Shown: positions 14,001 through 23,762, counted from the first letter of the stretch. The stretch: DNA of 37,500 nt from Chrysomallon squamiferum (GCA_012295275.1 CM022677.1:19581466-19618965); one strand, 5' to 3'. Notes: generated by a model not told the origin, from the letters alone. Made by a program: numbers and translations.

Positions 14001-15990
14001 AAAAAATATTTTATATTTGAGTCTGTTCCTCTAATATGTTTAGCAGACTCTCTAAAATTTGAGTATTTATAAGAGATTCTTTTTGTTTCTTGTGGTATAA
14101 AGTATTATGACAGCCTGGAAACAAGCAAAAATAGTTTAAATTTTTTTTTTTTTTTTTTTTTAATATATATATATATATATATATTTAAAGTTGTAACTTG
14201 TCAAAGTAGGTTATTGTTACTATATGAAGCCAAAAATGATTCTTATTGTTTCTTACTGTACATGGGTTGGTTGTATCGTGTTGGCCTAAAAATGACTAAA
14301 CCTGCAATTAAAATGTTTTGTGTATTGTGTATACATGTATTTATTTAAGGTGATGACTTTATAAATCTTGATATTGTTACTACATAAATGTTTTTAAAAT
14401 ACTAATGTAATAAAAAAAAAAAACATGTTGAGAATCCTTTATCTGAAATAGGTGGGAACCAAGGAATTTCTGATTTTTAGAATTTATCAAGATTTTTTGG
14501 AATACAAGGAGACAGCCTGCCATCAGGGTCCAACTCTGAATAAGATTTCTGTTTATATTGTGTACAGGACTTGTACGAACAACTTGCAGAATTTTATATA
14601 TAATAATACTTAATGATTTTGTACATAAAAATGAAGACAGTATATGCCAAAACAACCTGAAAACTGAAAGATACAACTGTTTAAAATTTCGGATATTGGA
14701 GCTTCTTGAAATTCAGATAACAGATCCATATAACAGATTATTTTATTGTCGTTACAGTTACTCTTACTAGCGTTATTGGCTACTGTTACTATTATTTCTG
14801 CTGCAAAGTTTTAACACAACTATTGCTTTCATTAGCACCATTTTGTTTAATGTTCCTCTTACTTGTTAAAGCATTATTGTCATTTCAGATTATTATTATT
14901 ACCTGTTGTTAATGTTGCTATGATTTGTTATAAAATTATTTATTAATAAAGAAATTTAAATCTTTTTTTTTTTTCCCAGGTTACGTCTACTTGATTTTCG
15001 ACAACGAGAAATCCGTTCGACCTCTCTTGCAGGCCTGTACACATGACTTCACCAATGGCAACTACTACTACAAGATATCCAGTCGCAGAATGAGATCAAA
15101 GGAGGTGTGTAGGACACTATCTATATTAGTCATTGATGTTCACAATATTAACAGAGCAGGCTGTATGTTATGGTTACATGTGAGATACAGTGAATATATA
15201 ACGTGTGTGTGTGTGTGTGTTATATGTAAATGTTTTATTCTGTAACGTATGATAACTGTTATCTGTTTGTCTTTTTCTGCTCTATGGTTCATACTGTCTC
15301 ATTGTCTTTTTCTTTATTTGACAATCTATCTATTTATCTAGCTGTAAGATGTAATTAGACAATTCTGTTATGGCAGCCTGATTATAATCGGTGAAAATGT
15401 CTTTTCCCATTTTTGTTTTTTAAAACTATGAGAAGGTATACAAATAGAATCAATTTTGCTAATTTATTTGTAATTTGTATAAATGGCCTTCTTTGTTCTT
15501 TAGTAATATCAGTCGTTGCAATAGACATTAATATAATATAGCTGTTATTTCAAAAAAATTTGAATTTCTAGGTGTGTGTGTGTTTGATTTATTCTGTAGC
15601 ATGATACTGTTTCTTTCTCCATCTCATTCTGTTTTTTTTTTTTTGTGTGTGTCTGTGTTTCTGTTTGTCTGTGTGTTGTTGTTGTTGCTCTTTAATTTCC
15701 GCCAGGCAAATACAATAAAAAATTCTGTTAAGCCTGCTTGGCTGCTTGACTACTTTCAACAATCATTGCTCATTTTACTTTTCTACCTGTGAGAAGGTGC
15801 CAAGAAACAATACATTTTGCTAATTTGAATAATAATCAGTAATCAGCCGTCACTTGTTACAATTAGGTTCGAGTATAATAACTGTAACAATCATTAATGC
15901 GTCATATTCTTAAGCTTTTAGTTTAAGAAATTGGCTCAGAATCATTTCTTTACTTTTATATATATGTGTGTGTGTTTGTATGTATATATA

Positions 15991-16046
<56 letters not shown>

Positions 16047-16180
16047 GTATATGTGTATATTAAATTTTTAAATTTGTTTTGTGTGTATATGTGTATGTCA
16101 TGTATGTATAAATATATAACTATATGTATATATATGTATATGTATATGTGTATATATATATGTATATATATATACATATG

Positions 16181-16215
<35 letters not shown>

Positions 16216-16861
16216 TGTTGTGTATATATATATATATATATATATGTGTGTATGTATGTATATATGTGTGTGTGTATATATATATATATATATAATTTTA
16301 ATTAAAAATGAACGACTTCATTGAAAAATGTAAAACTACAGGTACAAGTGATCCCCTGGGTTCCCCGACAAATACAAGAATCCCATCGGTGGTCTGGACT
16401 AAAACAAAACCATCTTTATGATTTTGCACGAATGATTTTTGTGTCTGTGGATTGTCATGAACGTTTGGACACGCCGTGTGTTTGTCTGTGTGTCTCTGTG
16501 TGTGTGTTTCCCATTGGTGGGTATAATTTAAAAACATCAGTGGGTGTAACTGTATCCCATTGGTGGGTGTAAATGAAACAAATCTTTTTTATTGATTTTT
16601 GAAATTTTTGAGTCTGTGGATTGTCTGTGTATGGTGTGTGTATTTGTCTGTGTATGCATGTGTGTGTGTGTGTGTGTGTATGGTATATGATGGTGTGTGT
16701 TTTGTCCGTTTTGTAATTTGGTATATACATGTATTTGTGCGTCTGTGAAATCTATTTTATTATATTAGCTTCTCCACTTCTCTTGTAATTTCCTTTAGTA
16801 ATTCTTGTTTATCCGTCTGCACGCATTCATGCATAGAACTTACCCACTCGCATAAAAATGC

Positions 16862-16903
<42 letters not shown>

Positions 16904-18717
16904 CAGTTTTATAATACAGGACTGTAAAGATACATTCAGCAAGATACGAAAAACTATGACACTCGTAACACTTTCACTCTCTAAACTCACTCTTTCTACC
17001 TCACTTGCTCACCACTCACAACGCTCACACTTGCTCACTCTGTAGTTTTGTCTTGCAGGGTCTGGAAGAGTCACATTCAGTACAAAGAAAAGCTACATGA
17101 AGGCTGTGCAGGCTGCTTTCATTGAAATCAAAACTCCCAAGTTCACCAAAAAGGTGACCACTGTTATTTTTATTGTTATTGTTATTGTTATTTTGATTAT
17201 TTTTATTTTTGTTATTGTATTATTATTTTTGTTTGTTTTTTTTTTTTTTTTTTTTTTTTTGTATTATTATTTTTATTTTTGTATTGTATTGTATTGTATT
17301 GTATTGTATTGTATTTCTAGTCACATTTTGTTCTGCTTTGCTCAGTTCTCTGAAACCAGGTTTTGTTCTTCGTACTCTGACTGCAGTTTCTGTTGTCGTA
17401 GTTGTTGTGCAGTCATTGCAGTAGTTCAGTTGTTGTTGTTTATCTGCCTCATTTATGTGCATCTAACTTTTTGTCCTTTTCTTGCTTTTGATCTGTTGAT
17501 AGACAGATGATTTCTTTTGCATTTCAGATTCAAGTAGATAAATACAGATAGGTTATTTTGTAACTTGCAGGCTTCAATCAAGTAAATAGATAGATCATTG
17601 ATTTTTTTTTTTTTTTTTTTAAATTTCAGATTTTAGAAATGAAAATTTCAGATTCAAGTGGATAAACAGATATCTGGAATATTTTTTAAAATTTCGAATT
17701 GAAGAAGTGAATAGAAATTCATTGTTTCAGAATCAAGTGAATAAATAAATACAGATAGCTAGAATATTTTTAAAATTTCAGATTGAAGTGAACAGAAATT
17801 TTGTTTTTATTTCAGATTCAAGTCGATATATAAATACAGATAGAATATTTTTCTAAATTTCAGATTCAAATAATTAAATACATTTTTTGTTTTTCAATTT
17901 CAGATTGAAGTGAATAGAAATTGTTTTTCATTCAGATTCAAGTGGATATATAAATGCATAAAGAATATTTTTAAAAATTTCAAACTGAAGTGAATAAAAA
18001 TTATTATATTATTTTAGATTCAAGTGGATAAACAAATACAGCTAGAATATTTTTTTTAAATTTCAGACTGAAGTGAAATTATTTTGTTTTTATTTCAGAT
18101 TCAAGTGGATATATAAATGCAGATAGCTAGAATATATTTTAAATTTCAGACCGAAGTGAACAGAAATTATCTTGTTTTTTCTTTTTTTATTTCAGATTCA
18201 AGTGGATAGACAGAATATTTTTAAAAATTTCAGATTGAAGTGAATATCTTGTTTTTATTTCAGATTCAAGTGAATAAATAAATACAGATAGCTGGAATAT
18301 TTTTTTAAATTTCAGACTGAAGTGAACAGAATTAATATTGGTTTTTTTATTTCAGATTCAAGTGGATAAACAAATAGATAGAATCATTTTTTCTAAATTT
18401 CAGACTGAAGTGAATTTAAATTGTTTTTATTTCAGATTCAAGTGGATAAACAAATATAGACAGCTAGAACATTTTTTCTAAATTTCAGACTGAAGTGAAT
18501 TTATCTTGTTGTTTTTTTGTTTCAGATTCAAGTGGACCCGTACCTGGAGGACGCAATCTGCTCTCTGTGCAGTATTCAGCAAGGCCCGTACTTCTGTCGT
18601 GAGCTGCAGTGCTTCAAGTACTTCTGTCGCTCGTGTTGGTACTGGCAGCACGCTCTGGACACCATGAGGCACCACAAACCCTTGACGCGCAACACCAAGA
18701 ACGTCACCCCACTTTGA
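5993..18717 (+). CDS. CPEB1: CPEB1/Orb-type cytoplasmic polyadenylation element-binding protein (12-exon model)
   Basis: CPEB1 binds U-rich CPEs in mRNA 3' UTRs and controls poly(A) length and translation in oocytes and at synapses. Recognised pieces in order: poly-Q N-terminal region; a [14 protein letters not shown] segment like vertebrate RRINAILDNSLDF; a Ser/Pro segment with [14 protein letters not shown] like [24 protein letters not shown] before RRM1; RRM1 (VFLGG in a damaged exon, then EWPGKDG and GYVYLIF); RRM2 (VQVIPWV, then GSGRVTF); and the ZZ domain ending KNVTPL. Model exons: 5993-6004, 8606-8816, 9225-9274 (or 9281), 10445-10546, 11117-11314, 12059-12302, about 12812-12905, 13884-13946, 14980-15104, 16342-16388, 17059-17153, 18526-18717. 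Phases agree at most junctions. RRM1 and RRM2 first exons are defective as assembled, so the literal sequence does not give one uninterrupted frame. Identity as CPEB1 rather than CPEB2-4 rests on the RRM and ZZ wording. Confidence 0.9.
8040..8605. repeat. ~31-bp minisatellite ending exactly at the poly-Q exon acceptor
   Basis: About 18 direct units of roughly 20-36 bp with the core TTTATTACACACTTG followed by TTTTACTCATTTGCATG. The last unit reads TTTATTACACAG, where a C-to-G difference makes the AG acceptor of the CPEB exon at 8606. Array and splice site are therefore continuous. The long open frames across this array (Leu/Tyr/Phe/His-rich) are products of the repeat and are not genes. Confidence 0.9.
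8606..8816 (+). CDS. CPEB1: CPEB exon 2: acidic start and poly-Q tract
   Basis: The frame reads [15 protein letters not shown], then [18 protein letters not shown], then LADPGLQ followed by a run of nine glutamines, [10 protein letters not shown]. The exon is GC-rich against its flanks, starts at a TACACAG acceptor in phase 0 and ends at the donor GAG|GTATGT with one base over. CPEB family members can carry prion-like glutamine tracts (the Aplysia neuronal form is the known case). This tract is short and codes Q with mixed CAG and CAA. Confidence 0.9.
9225..9281 (+). CDS. CPEB1: CPEB exon 3: [19 protein letters not shown]
   Basis: Acceptor TTTCTATCCACAG at 9224. Incoming phase 1 from exon 2 gives [17 protein letters not shown]. 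Two donors are possible: CAAG|GTATTG after 9281 (phase 1) or GAT|GTACAA after 9274 (phase 0). Only the second agrees with the phase-0 reading of exon 4. GTACAAG is also the donor used by exon 6, so 9274 is the better end if exon 4 follows directly. Confidence 0.7.
9720..10440. repeat. 38-bp minisatellite in the intron before CPEB exon 4
   Basis: Units of the form TATCATACAACAAATACCCA ending ATGATTATTCT. They are nearly perfect at 9917-10130 (about six copies, 38-bp period) and increasingly diverged out to about 9720 and 10440. The last degenerate units run into the (CA)n and acceptor of exon 4. Confidence 0.85.
10445..10546 (+). CDS. CPEB1: CPEB exon 4: RRINA segment
   Basis: Phase-0 frame [39 protein letters not shown] with a following L-D-F/L pattern matches the conserved N-terminal RRINAILDNSLDF of vertebrate CPEB1. 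The acceptor is an unusual (CA)nCAG without a pyrimidine tract. The first usable donor is GAT|GTCAGA after 10546; all GT dinucleotides inside the open frame are in phase 0. Confidence 0.65.
10680..11092. repeat. Imperfect (ATT)n block just upstream of CPEB exon 5
   Basis: About 410 bp of ATT/TAT trinucleotides with scattered ACT, GTT and GAT variants, ending about 20 bases before the exon 5 acceptor. Open frames across it on either strand (poly-Tyr, poly-Ile, poly-Asn) are artefacts of composition. Confidence 0.9.
11117..11314 (+). CDS. CPEB1: CPEB exon 5: Ser/Pro regulatory segment
   Basis: Frame [57 protein letters not shown], ending in phase 0 at the donor ATG|GTAAAT. The [14 protein letters not shown] stretch corresponds to SPSDSDTSGFSSGSD of vertebrate CPEB1. 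Several SP/TP dipeptides (TLSP, RTPSP) are candidate proline-directed kinase sites, in keeping with phosphorylation control of CPEB1. Two acceptors are possible: CCAG before 11113, which would need phase 2, or TGAG before 11117, which is phase 0 and agrees with exon 4. Confidence 0.85.
11327..11640. repeat. ~80-100-bp tandem repeat just inside the intron after exon 5
   Basis: About four diverged units of GTTTCAGCAGGAATCTGTTT, then GTCAGTACCATTTCATTCC, then CATTCTTGAATTG, starting 13 bases after the exon 5 donor. Each unit has a TTTCAG and the motif TGTCAGTACC. It grades into the (ATTC)n-rich pyrimidine tract at 11640-12058. Confidence 0.75.
12059..12302 (+). CDS. CPEB1: CPEB exon 6: linker to RRM1
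   Basis: Acceptor CTTTCTTTCCAG at 12058, phase 0: [17 protein letters not shown], then [16 protein letters not shown], then [20 protein letters not shown] plus one base. The IDxxAxRLHRxAA motif directly precedes the RRM1 exon in CPEB1 proteins (IEREARLHRQAA in human). The donor is T|GTACAAG at 12303. GC-rich codons contrast sharply with the T-rich intron that follows. Confidence 0.9.
12812..12905 (+). pseudogene. CPEB1: CPEB exon 7: RRM1 first exon with multiple small indels
   Basis: Read piecewise in three frames the stretch gives ETSCV, a degraded WSG, L/APR, KN, Y(S/P), then VFLGG and PWD. These correspond in order to the CPEB1 segment ATCTWSGQLPPR, KNPxYSCKVFLGGVPWDITE, which contains RNP2 of RRM1. 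At least four one- to three-base gaps are needed to keep one frame, for example around 12831-12845, 12866-12876 and 12888-12892. Poly-T tracts lie on both sides. It is either a decayed exon or a poorly resolved assembly consensus. Confidence 0.65.
13770..13858. repeat. 15-bp tandem repeat (TATGATATATTCYG)
   Basis: About six copies of GTATGATATATTCTG in the intron, ending 25 bases before the acceptor of CPEB exon 8. Confidence 0.85.
13884..13946 (+). CDS. CPEB1: CPEB exon 8: RRM1 helix 1 and strand 2
   Basis: Incoming phase 1 gives [21 protein letters not shown] plus one base, matching [22 protein letters not shown] of human CPEB1. Acceptor TTTTTTTAAAG, donor G|GTAAGG. Clean frame. Confidence 0.9.
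14980..15104 (+). CDS. CPEB1: CPEB exon 9: RRM1 RNP1 to strand 4
   Basis: [42 protein letters not shown], phase 1 to phase 0, acceptor TTTTTCCCAG, donor GAG|GTGTGT. Joined to exon 8 it reads GKDGYVYLIF. The usual linker of about eight residues before RNP1 (KHPRCPPK in human) is absent, and with it the basic first residue of the RNP1 octamer. No microexon for it was recognised in 13947-14979. Confidence 0.9.
15958..16294. repeat. TG/TA-rich microsatellite block
   Basis: Alternating TA and TG dinucleotide tracts of about 330 bp, ending about 45 bases before CPEB exon 10. Overlapping Tyr/Ile/Val/Cys-rich open frames are artefacts. Confidence 0.95.
16342..16388 (+). pseudogene. CPEB1: CPEB exon 10: RRM2 first exon with its middle missing
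   Basis: The acceptor CTACAG and first codons VQVIPWV are correct in phase 0, and the exon end DKYKNPI plus one base with donor G|GTGGTC is correct in phase 1. The 47 bases present cannot hold both in one frame. Human CPEB1 has about 66 codons here, including RNP2 of RRM2 (VFVGALHG) and its first helix, so roughly 150 nt are missing between about 16359 and 16366. No other copy of the missing part was recognised in the window. Confidence 0.75.
16389..16730. repeat. Partial tandem echoes of the exon 10 end and donor
   Basis: CCCATCGGTGGT at the real exon end (16382-16393) recurs as CCCATTGGTGGGTATAA at 16510-16526 and CCCATTGGTGGGTGTAA at 16556-16572. The sequence after the first and last copies is also alike (AAACAAA..., then GTCTGTGGATTGTC at 16442 and 16612). 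The rest is TG/TC-rich. Confidence 0.7.
17059..17153 (+). CDS. CPEB1: CPEB exon 11: RRM2 RNP1 and helix 2
   Basis: Incoming phase 1 gives [32 protein letters not shown], nearly the human [20 protein letters not shown] and VEIKTTKFTKK. Acceptor GTCTTGCAG, donor AAG|GTGACC, phase 0 out. Clean frame. Confidence 0.93.
17518..18525. repeat. ~85-bp tandem array of copies of the final-exon acceptor
   Basis: Alternating half-units: A = TTTCAGATTCAAGTGGATA then AATACAGATAGCTAGAATA; B = TTTCAGACTGAAGTGAACAG then a T-rich stretch. A copies begin near 17521, 17645, 17725, 17811, 17861, 17931, 18011, 18092, 18190, 18259, 18350 and 18430; the true acceptor is the last (TTTCAG at 18520-18525). Each A copy carries a pyrimidine stretch, CAG and the first codons of the real exon (ATTCAAGTGGA), then diverges into stop codons. 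Confidence 0.95.
18526..18717 (+). CDS. CPEB1: CPEB exon 12: ZZ zinc-binding domain and C-terminus
   Basis: Phase-0 frame [49 protein letters not shown], ending KNVTPL and TGA. All six ZZ cysteines (CxxC, CxxxxC, CxxC) and the C-terminal histidines (QH, RHH) are present, so this binuclear zinc domain looks functional. GC-rich and free of indels. Confidence 0.95.
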   Translation: MQVDPYLEDAICSLCSIQQGPYFCRELQCFKYFCRSCWYWQHALDTMRHHKPLTRNTKNVTPL

Positions 18718-20060
18718 AATGACTTGACACTCCTTCCTGACTGTGGAACGAACCTCTGGTAAGTCGAAGAATATTTTAATGGTTAGAATTTACACGAGAA
18801 ACTCCCATCTCCCAGAATCCTTCCTATAATGGTGAGTTGAATTTTTAATTTTTTTTTTTTATTTTAGAAGTTATGTGATTTGATTATGCTGCCATTTTTA
18901 ATCTTTGCTTGAAATTTTAGGTTAAAATTTTTTAATTTTTTAATTTTTTTTATTTATTATGGTTTAGGAGTCAAAATCAGGACTTCGTGTCCCTAGACTC
19001 TCTCCTAAAATGGTGAAATTTTATTACGAATTTGAAGTAAGATGATTATGTTCCACTGTTAGATCTTTCCTGAAATATTTCATAGAATTTTTTTTATTTT
19101 GTTTTTTAAATTTTTATTATGGTTTAAAGTAATAAAATTCCTCCTCCCTGCTTTGAAATTCTCCTTAAATGGTAAGTCACATATTAAGTCAGTGCCCTTT
19201 TCAGTCTTTCCTGATACATTAAAATATAAAATGTTACATTGTGATGGTTTGGAAGTAAAAATGAGAACTTCAGACACCTGCAACATCTCCTGACATGACA
19301 AGCTGCATTCATTTGGAAGCAGACGGATTCCACTGCCATCTTGAATCCATCACATAATTGCAAATTAATGTTTTGTTGCGCTTGATAATTTAGATAGCTC
19401 CTAACCCAGGATTTGTTTACAAAAATGTTAAGTCACATATTTTGCCAGGGTTAAGTAGATAATTCAACTGCTCGCATAACTTTTCCTATGATTGTAAGTA
19501 CAATAAAATATTTATTTATTTAATTTGTGCATTTATTTTGCCATGGTTAAGTAGATAATAAAACTGCTCACATACTTTTCCTATAAAATATTTATTTAAT
19601 TTGTGCATTTATTTTAATTTCCAGATGCTATACACCCAAGTGCTGTTTATTAACAAGGTGCTGTTTGAAAAAAAAAAATAATGTAAATAATTTTGTTACA
19701 TTTTTATTATCATTTATTTCCTTTTTACAATTTCTATTTGGGACTTAAACTGACAGTGCTATTTGCAATGATCCATTTTCTTTGAAGTTTAGATACTATT
19801 GTAATACAAATACATATTTTTTATTATATTTTATATATATATATTTTTTAAAATAATTATAGCAATGACAGAGAAATGTAAGATGGTCAGTTTAATTTTT
19901 GTATCAGAAAAGATCTGATAAAACATTTTCCATTTTCTTTTTTTTTTTTCATATGTTTGTGTAAAATGTAAATTTATGCTACAATAATTTCTGTTGTACA
20001 GAAATTACTTTTGCCATTTTAATATGATAAAATTAACAATAAATACAAATTATTTGTTAG
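18718..20060 (+). promoter_or_regulatory. Probable CPEB 3' UTR with donor-like repeats and CPE-like motifs
   Basis: After the stop codon the sequence has repeated donor-like motifs: CTGGTAAGT (18756), AATGGTGAGTT (18829), AATGGTGAAAT (19010), AATGGTAAGTC (19170) and ATTGTAAGTA (19492). A duplicated stretch of about 105 bp (TTTGCCAGGGTTAAGTAGAT at 19441; its diverged copy at 19539) follows. A Pumilio-type TGTAAATA lies at 19682-19689, a CPE-type TTTTTAT at 19701-19707, and TTTTAAT at 20017-20023 lies 14 bases before AATAAA at 20038-20043. In DNA this AT-rich these short motifs also arise by chance. Confidence 0.4.
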
Positions 20061-21068
20061 CTTCCAATGTTGGTCTACATGATCTGGGTTTTATTTTCAT
20101 TATTTTCTTTAAGTAATGTTTATTTTTTCAATATTCAAAAGTTTCTGTCGTATTTCATGGCAAAAGTTAATGATGATACCATTTATTCAACATTTTCATT
20201 CATGAGGTTCTTTGTTTTCTCTTTTGAAAATTGTTTTGATTCAAAAATGTATGTCATGTGCATAAATAATTTTTGTACTAGTTCATAAAAGTGTTAACAT
20301 ACTACACTTTGAACTAGTATACTTTTTTTTAAATTTATATTTAACATTAAGTAAACTTTAAAACAAATACAAGTGAAATTTGATTCTTATTTTGTCTCTT
20401 ATTTTTGTTTTTTGTTCAAAAACAAGGCAAAACTTGGCATATTCTTAATTTGAGGTTGTTTGACATTTTCATATAATTCACTTTTTTGTTCTCGTTAAAC
20501 TTTTTTTTTTTTCTTAATGCACATTTTTTGGTGTATCAGTTTTATGCCTACTTCATGCACTATAGATATATATATATTTTTTTTTAATGTTGCCTTTGTT
20601 CACTTGTTTGTTTTGAAATTGTAAAAATCCACAACTCAAATCTTAAAATGGTAAAATTATAATCTTTATTTTAATATTTATCTTGGCTCTTTATACAACA
20701 GGTACCCCTAATTATAAAACTTTTTATATTTAAATTATTTTGTTTTTCGTTTTTTAAATCCAAATACTGTTGATCGGATATAACTTTTTAATGAACTCGA
20801 CATTCACAGAACACATCAAATTATATTGTAGATAATCATACAACATTTTAAACATTTTTTTTTTTTTTTTTTTTTTTAAAAAAAAGATAGCCAACAAATT
20901 GAAAAAAAAAAAAAAAGAATATTAAATTTTAATCTTGTTTCAAATTGATTCCTGAAATTATAATTTTTTTTAAAAATGGTTTATGTATGTTTTCAATTTT
21001 TAAAATGTTCTCCTTTATGCTGATTTAAAACATCTAAAAACCAAAAAAAAAAATGAAATGCTGATTTT

Positions 21069-21104
<36 letters not shown>

Positions 21105-23149
21105 GTAACTTTGGAAAAATAATCTTTTAGCTGCTGCTTTTCATAGGTTTTAATTTTGAAATATAATTGTATGGCCTGATTTAGTTACAAACATTTTTAT
21201 TGAGTCATTTTTGGTAATTATAACAACAAACTTTTAAAATCATTTACATGTATCTCAGGCTTCCTTTATCAGAAACAAAATTAATAAAAATTATCAACAC
21301 GCATGCACACTCACACACACACACACACACACACAAAATTATTTGTAAAGATATTTGTGTTTTTGTTACAGATTTTCTTTTTTTTTTTTTTTTAAGATAA
21401 TTAGTTTACAATTTATTTAGATTTTGTACTTGTTAATGTTTTCAAAAAAATTGTTAATTAGCTTTGTTTTCAGCTTTTAAAAACAATTTTAACATTATCT
21501 TTCTTTTTTGTTTTTCATTTCATATTTTATTATTTAACATTTTATTATTCATTAGTCATTCTTCAGGTAATGACAAATTAAATGGCTATATTTTGTGAAA
21601 TAATTTTAATTATTTGTAACATAACTTTTCCTTTTTTTTTAAAATTAGAACACACACAAACACACACACTCACACACACAAACACAAACATCTATACACA
21701 GGCACTTACAAATCTGTTTTAGTTTGTGTAGATAAAAAAAAAAAAAAAAAAGGTTTTAAAATATTTTTATTGCTTATTTATTTTCATTTACGTCACAATT
21801 TGCAAAGATAAGAATTGTGAACATTCTGAATAAAATTTATTAACCAGGCATAAAATATGCTATTTTGTTAAAAACCTTTTTAGAGTTATTTAATGGAGAA
21901 AATTTAAATGATTTTATTAGTTACCATAGTTTAATCAGATTTCTAGAGATAACTGAAATGTTTTGTAATCTTGTGATTTTTAATTTTTTCCCCGAAATAT
22001 TTTTTTTAATTTTTAACCCATGCAAACAATCATTTTCATTTTTTCAAGTTAATTTCTAGTATTTACATAATTTTAAAAACAAACCTAGAATTATAACAAT
22101 AAATCAGTTTTAACTTGCCTGTACGTTTCAGACCTTTTAAAGACATTAAAGAAAAAAAAACACCTTAAATTTTTAGGTATATCCACATCTAAATTATAAG
22201 AATTTTAAACAAAAATCATTGTGAAACTCCATCAGTGCTAGAATCGGATTTCTTTCTTAATTTTTTTTAACGTTTTAAAACATTTTTTTAAATCTGTTAA
22301 TCTTGATTTTTCTTAAAGTATTCAAAAAAAAAAAAAAAAATAAAAAAAAATGATAAACAAGCATAACTACTGTAAATTCAAGAGTTTTACCTGTTTGTAA
22401 AATTGAATACTGTATAAAAATAAAATCCCAGTAACTTCATTACATTTTTAAATGCAGAAAAATGTAACGTTACAGTACTGAATCCATAAACTTGATAAAA
22501 AACGGAGAAAACACAAAAACTTATTAATTTTTTTACAATTGATAAATTGCACTTTTGATATTTTTGTTGCACCTTTGTATGTGTGTGAAGCTTGTAAATT
22601 GTTTAATGTCATAAAATTAGTGCTTGAAATGGTTCTGAAATAATAATAAATATTCTCCATCCAGAAATTGGAAGAATTGAACTTACAATAACTTCGGTAT
22701 AATTTTAAAAAGTTGAAGGAAATGAAAACGTTTTTTGAAGGTACTTTTATCATGTGTATGTTTTGCTTTTTTTACTTGCAAATCATTTTTCTTTTCGTAT
22801 TTTTATGTAAGCACATTTTTTGCGGTGGTGGTAATAAACAAAAAAAAAAAAAAAAAAAAAAAAAATTGTTTAATTTTATGATCATATTAATTCAGTTCAT
22901 TTTAATTATTTGTCTGTTCAGCAAGTTGGAAAAAAAAAAAATTTAACAAAATTGTCACTTATTTTTTCTTTCGTTTAATAAAAACATTTTTCAAAACAGT
23001 TTGTTGCGATTTTACATGATGGCGAATCGATGGGAGTTACTTCCCTTTACATTTAATCTATTCAGTGTCTTTGGATGACGTTTTTTGCAGTGACTTCGCA
23101 AATGTTTGGGGTTTTATATATGAATCTCAAAAAATAGTAAAATACAGAT

Positions 23150-23220
<71 letters not shown>

Positions 23221-23725
23221 ATAAAAAAACAATACTATTATTAATATTAAAAACAAGCCAACAAACACAAATTCTCTCTATCATTTGATTATCGATAGTG
23301 TTTTGCTAATTCAGTCTTGAAATGTTAATTCATTCTAATGTGTTATGTTTGCGATGAATATGGTCTAGTGATAGGCCTGTATGATAATTACATACTTCAC
23401 TTAATAGAACGTCTCTCTGTCTCTCTCTCTGTGTGTGTGTGTGTGTGTGTGTGTGTCTGTGTGTGTGTGTGAGAGAGAGATAGAATTGAATTTTTTCCTA
23501 TATGCATCTTCTGCCAAATTTAATAGCATTTAACGAAATATTAATAAATTATTTCTTACAATGCAGTTGAATAACGGTCAACTGTCTGGCGTTGTTGTTG
23601 AGAGCACGTGTTTTCCCACGAACAGAATTTCGAAATATTAAAAAATGAAAGAAATTACAACATTGTCGACAGAAGAAAGTTCAACTATTTAGCACTGTTT
23701 CCTGTGTTGAATAGACGCGTCCATC

Positions 23726-23762
<37 letters not shown>

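Noticed and set aside
17097-17510. Open frame continuing CPEB exon 11 into the intron
   Set aside because: After the AAG|GTGACC donor it only reads T-rich intron; the next true exon (18526) joins in phase.
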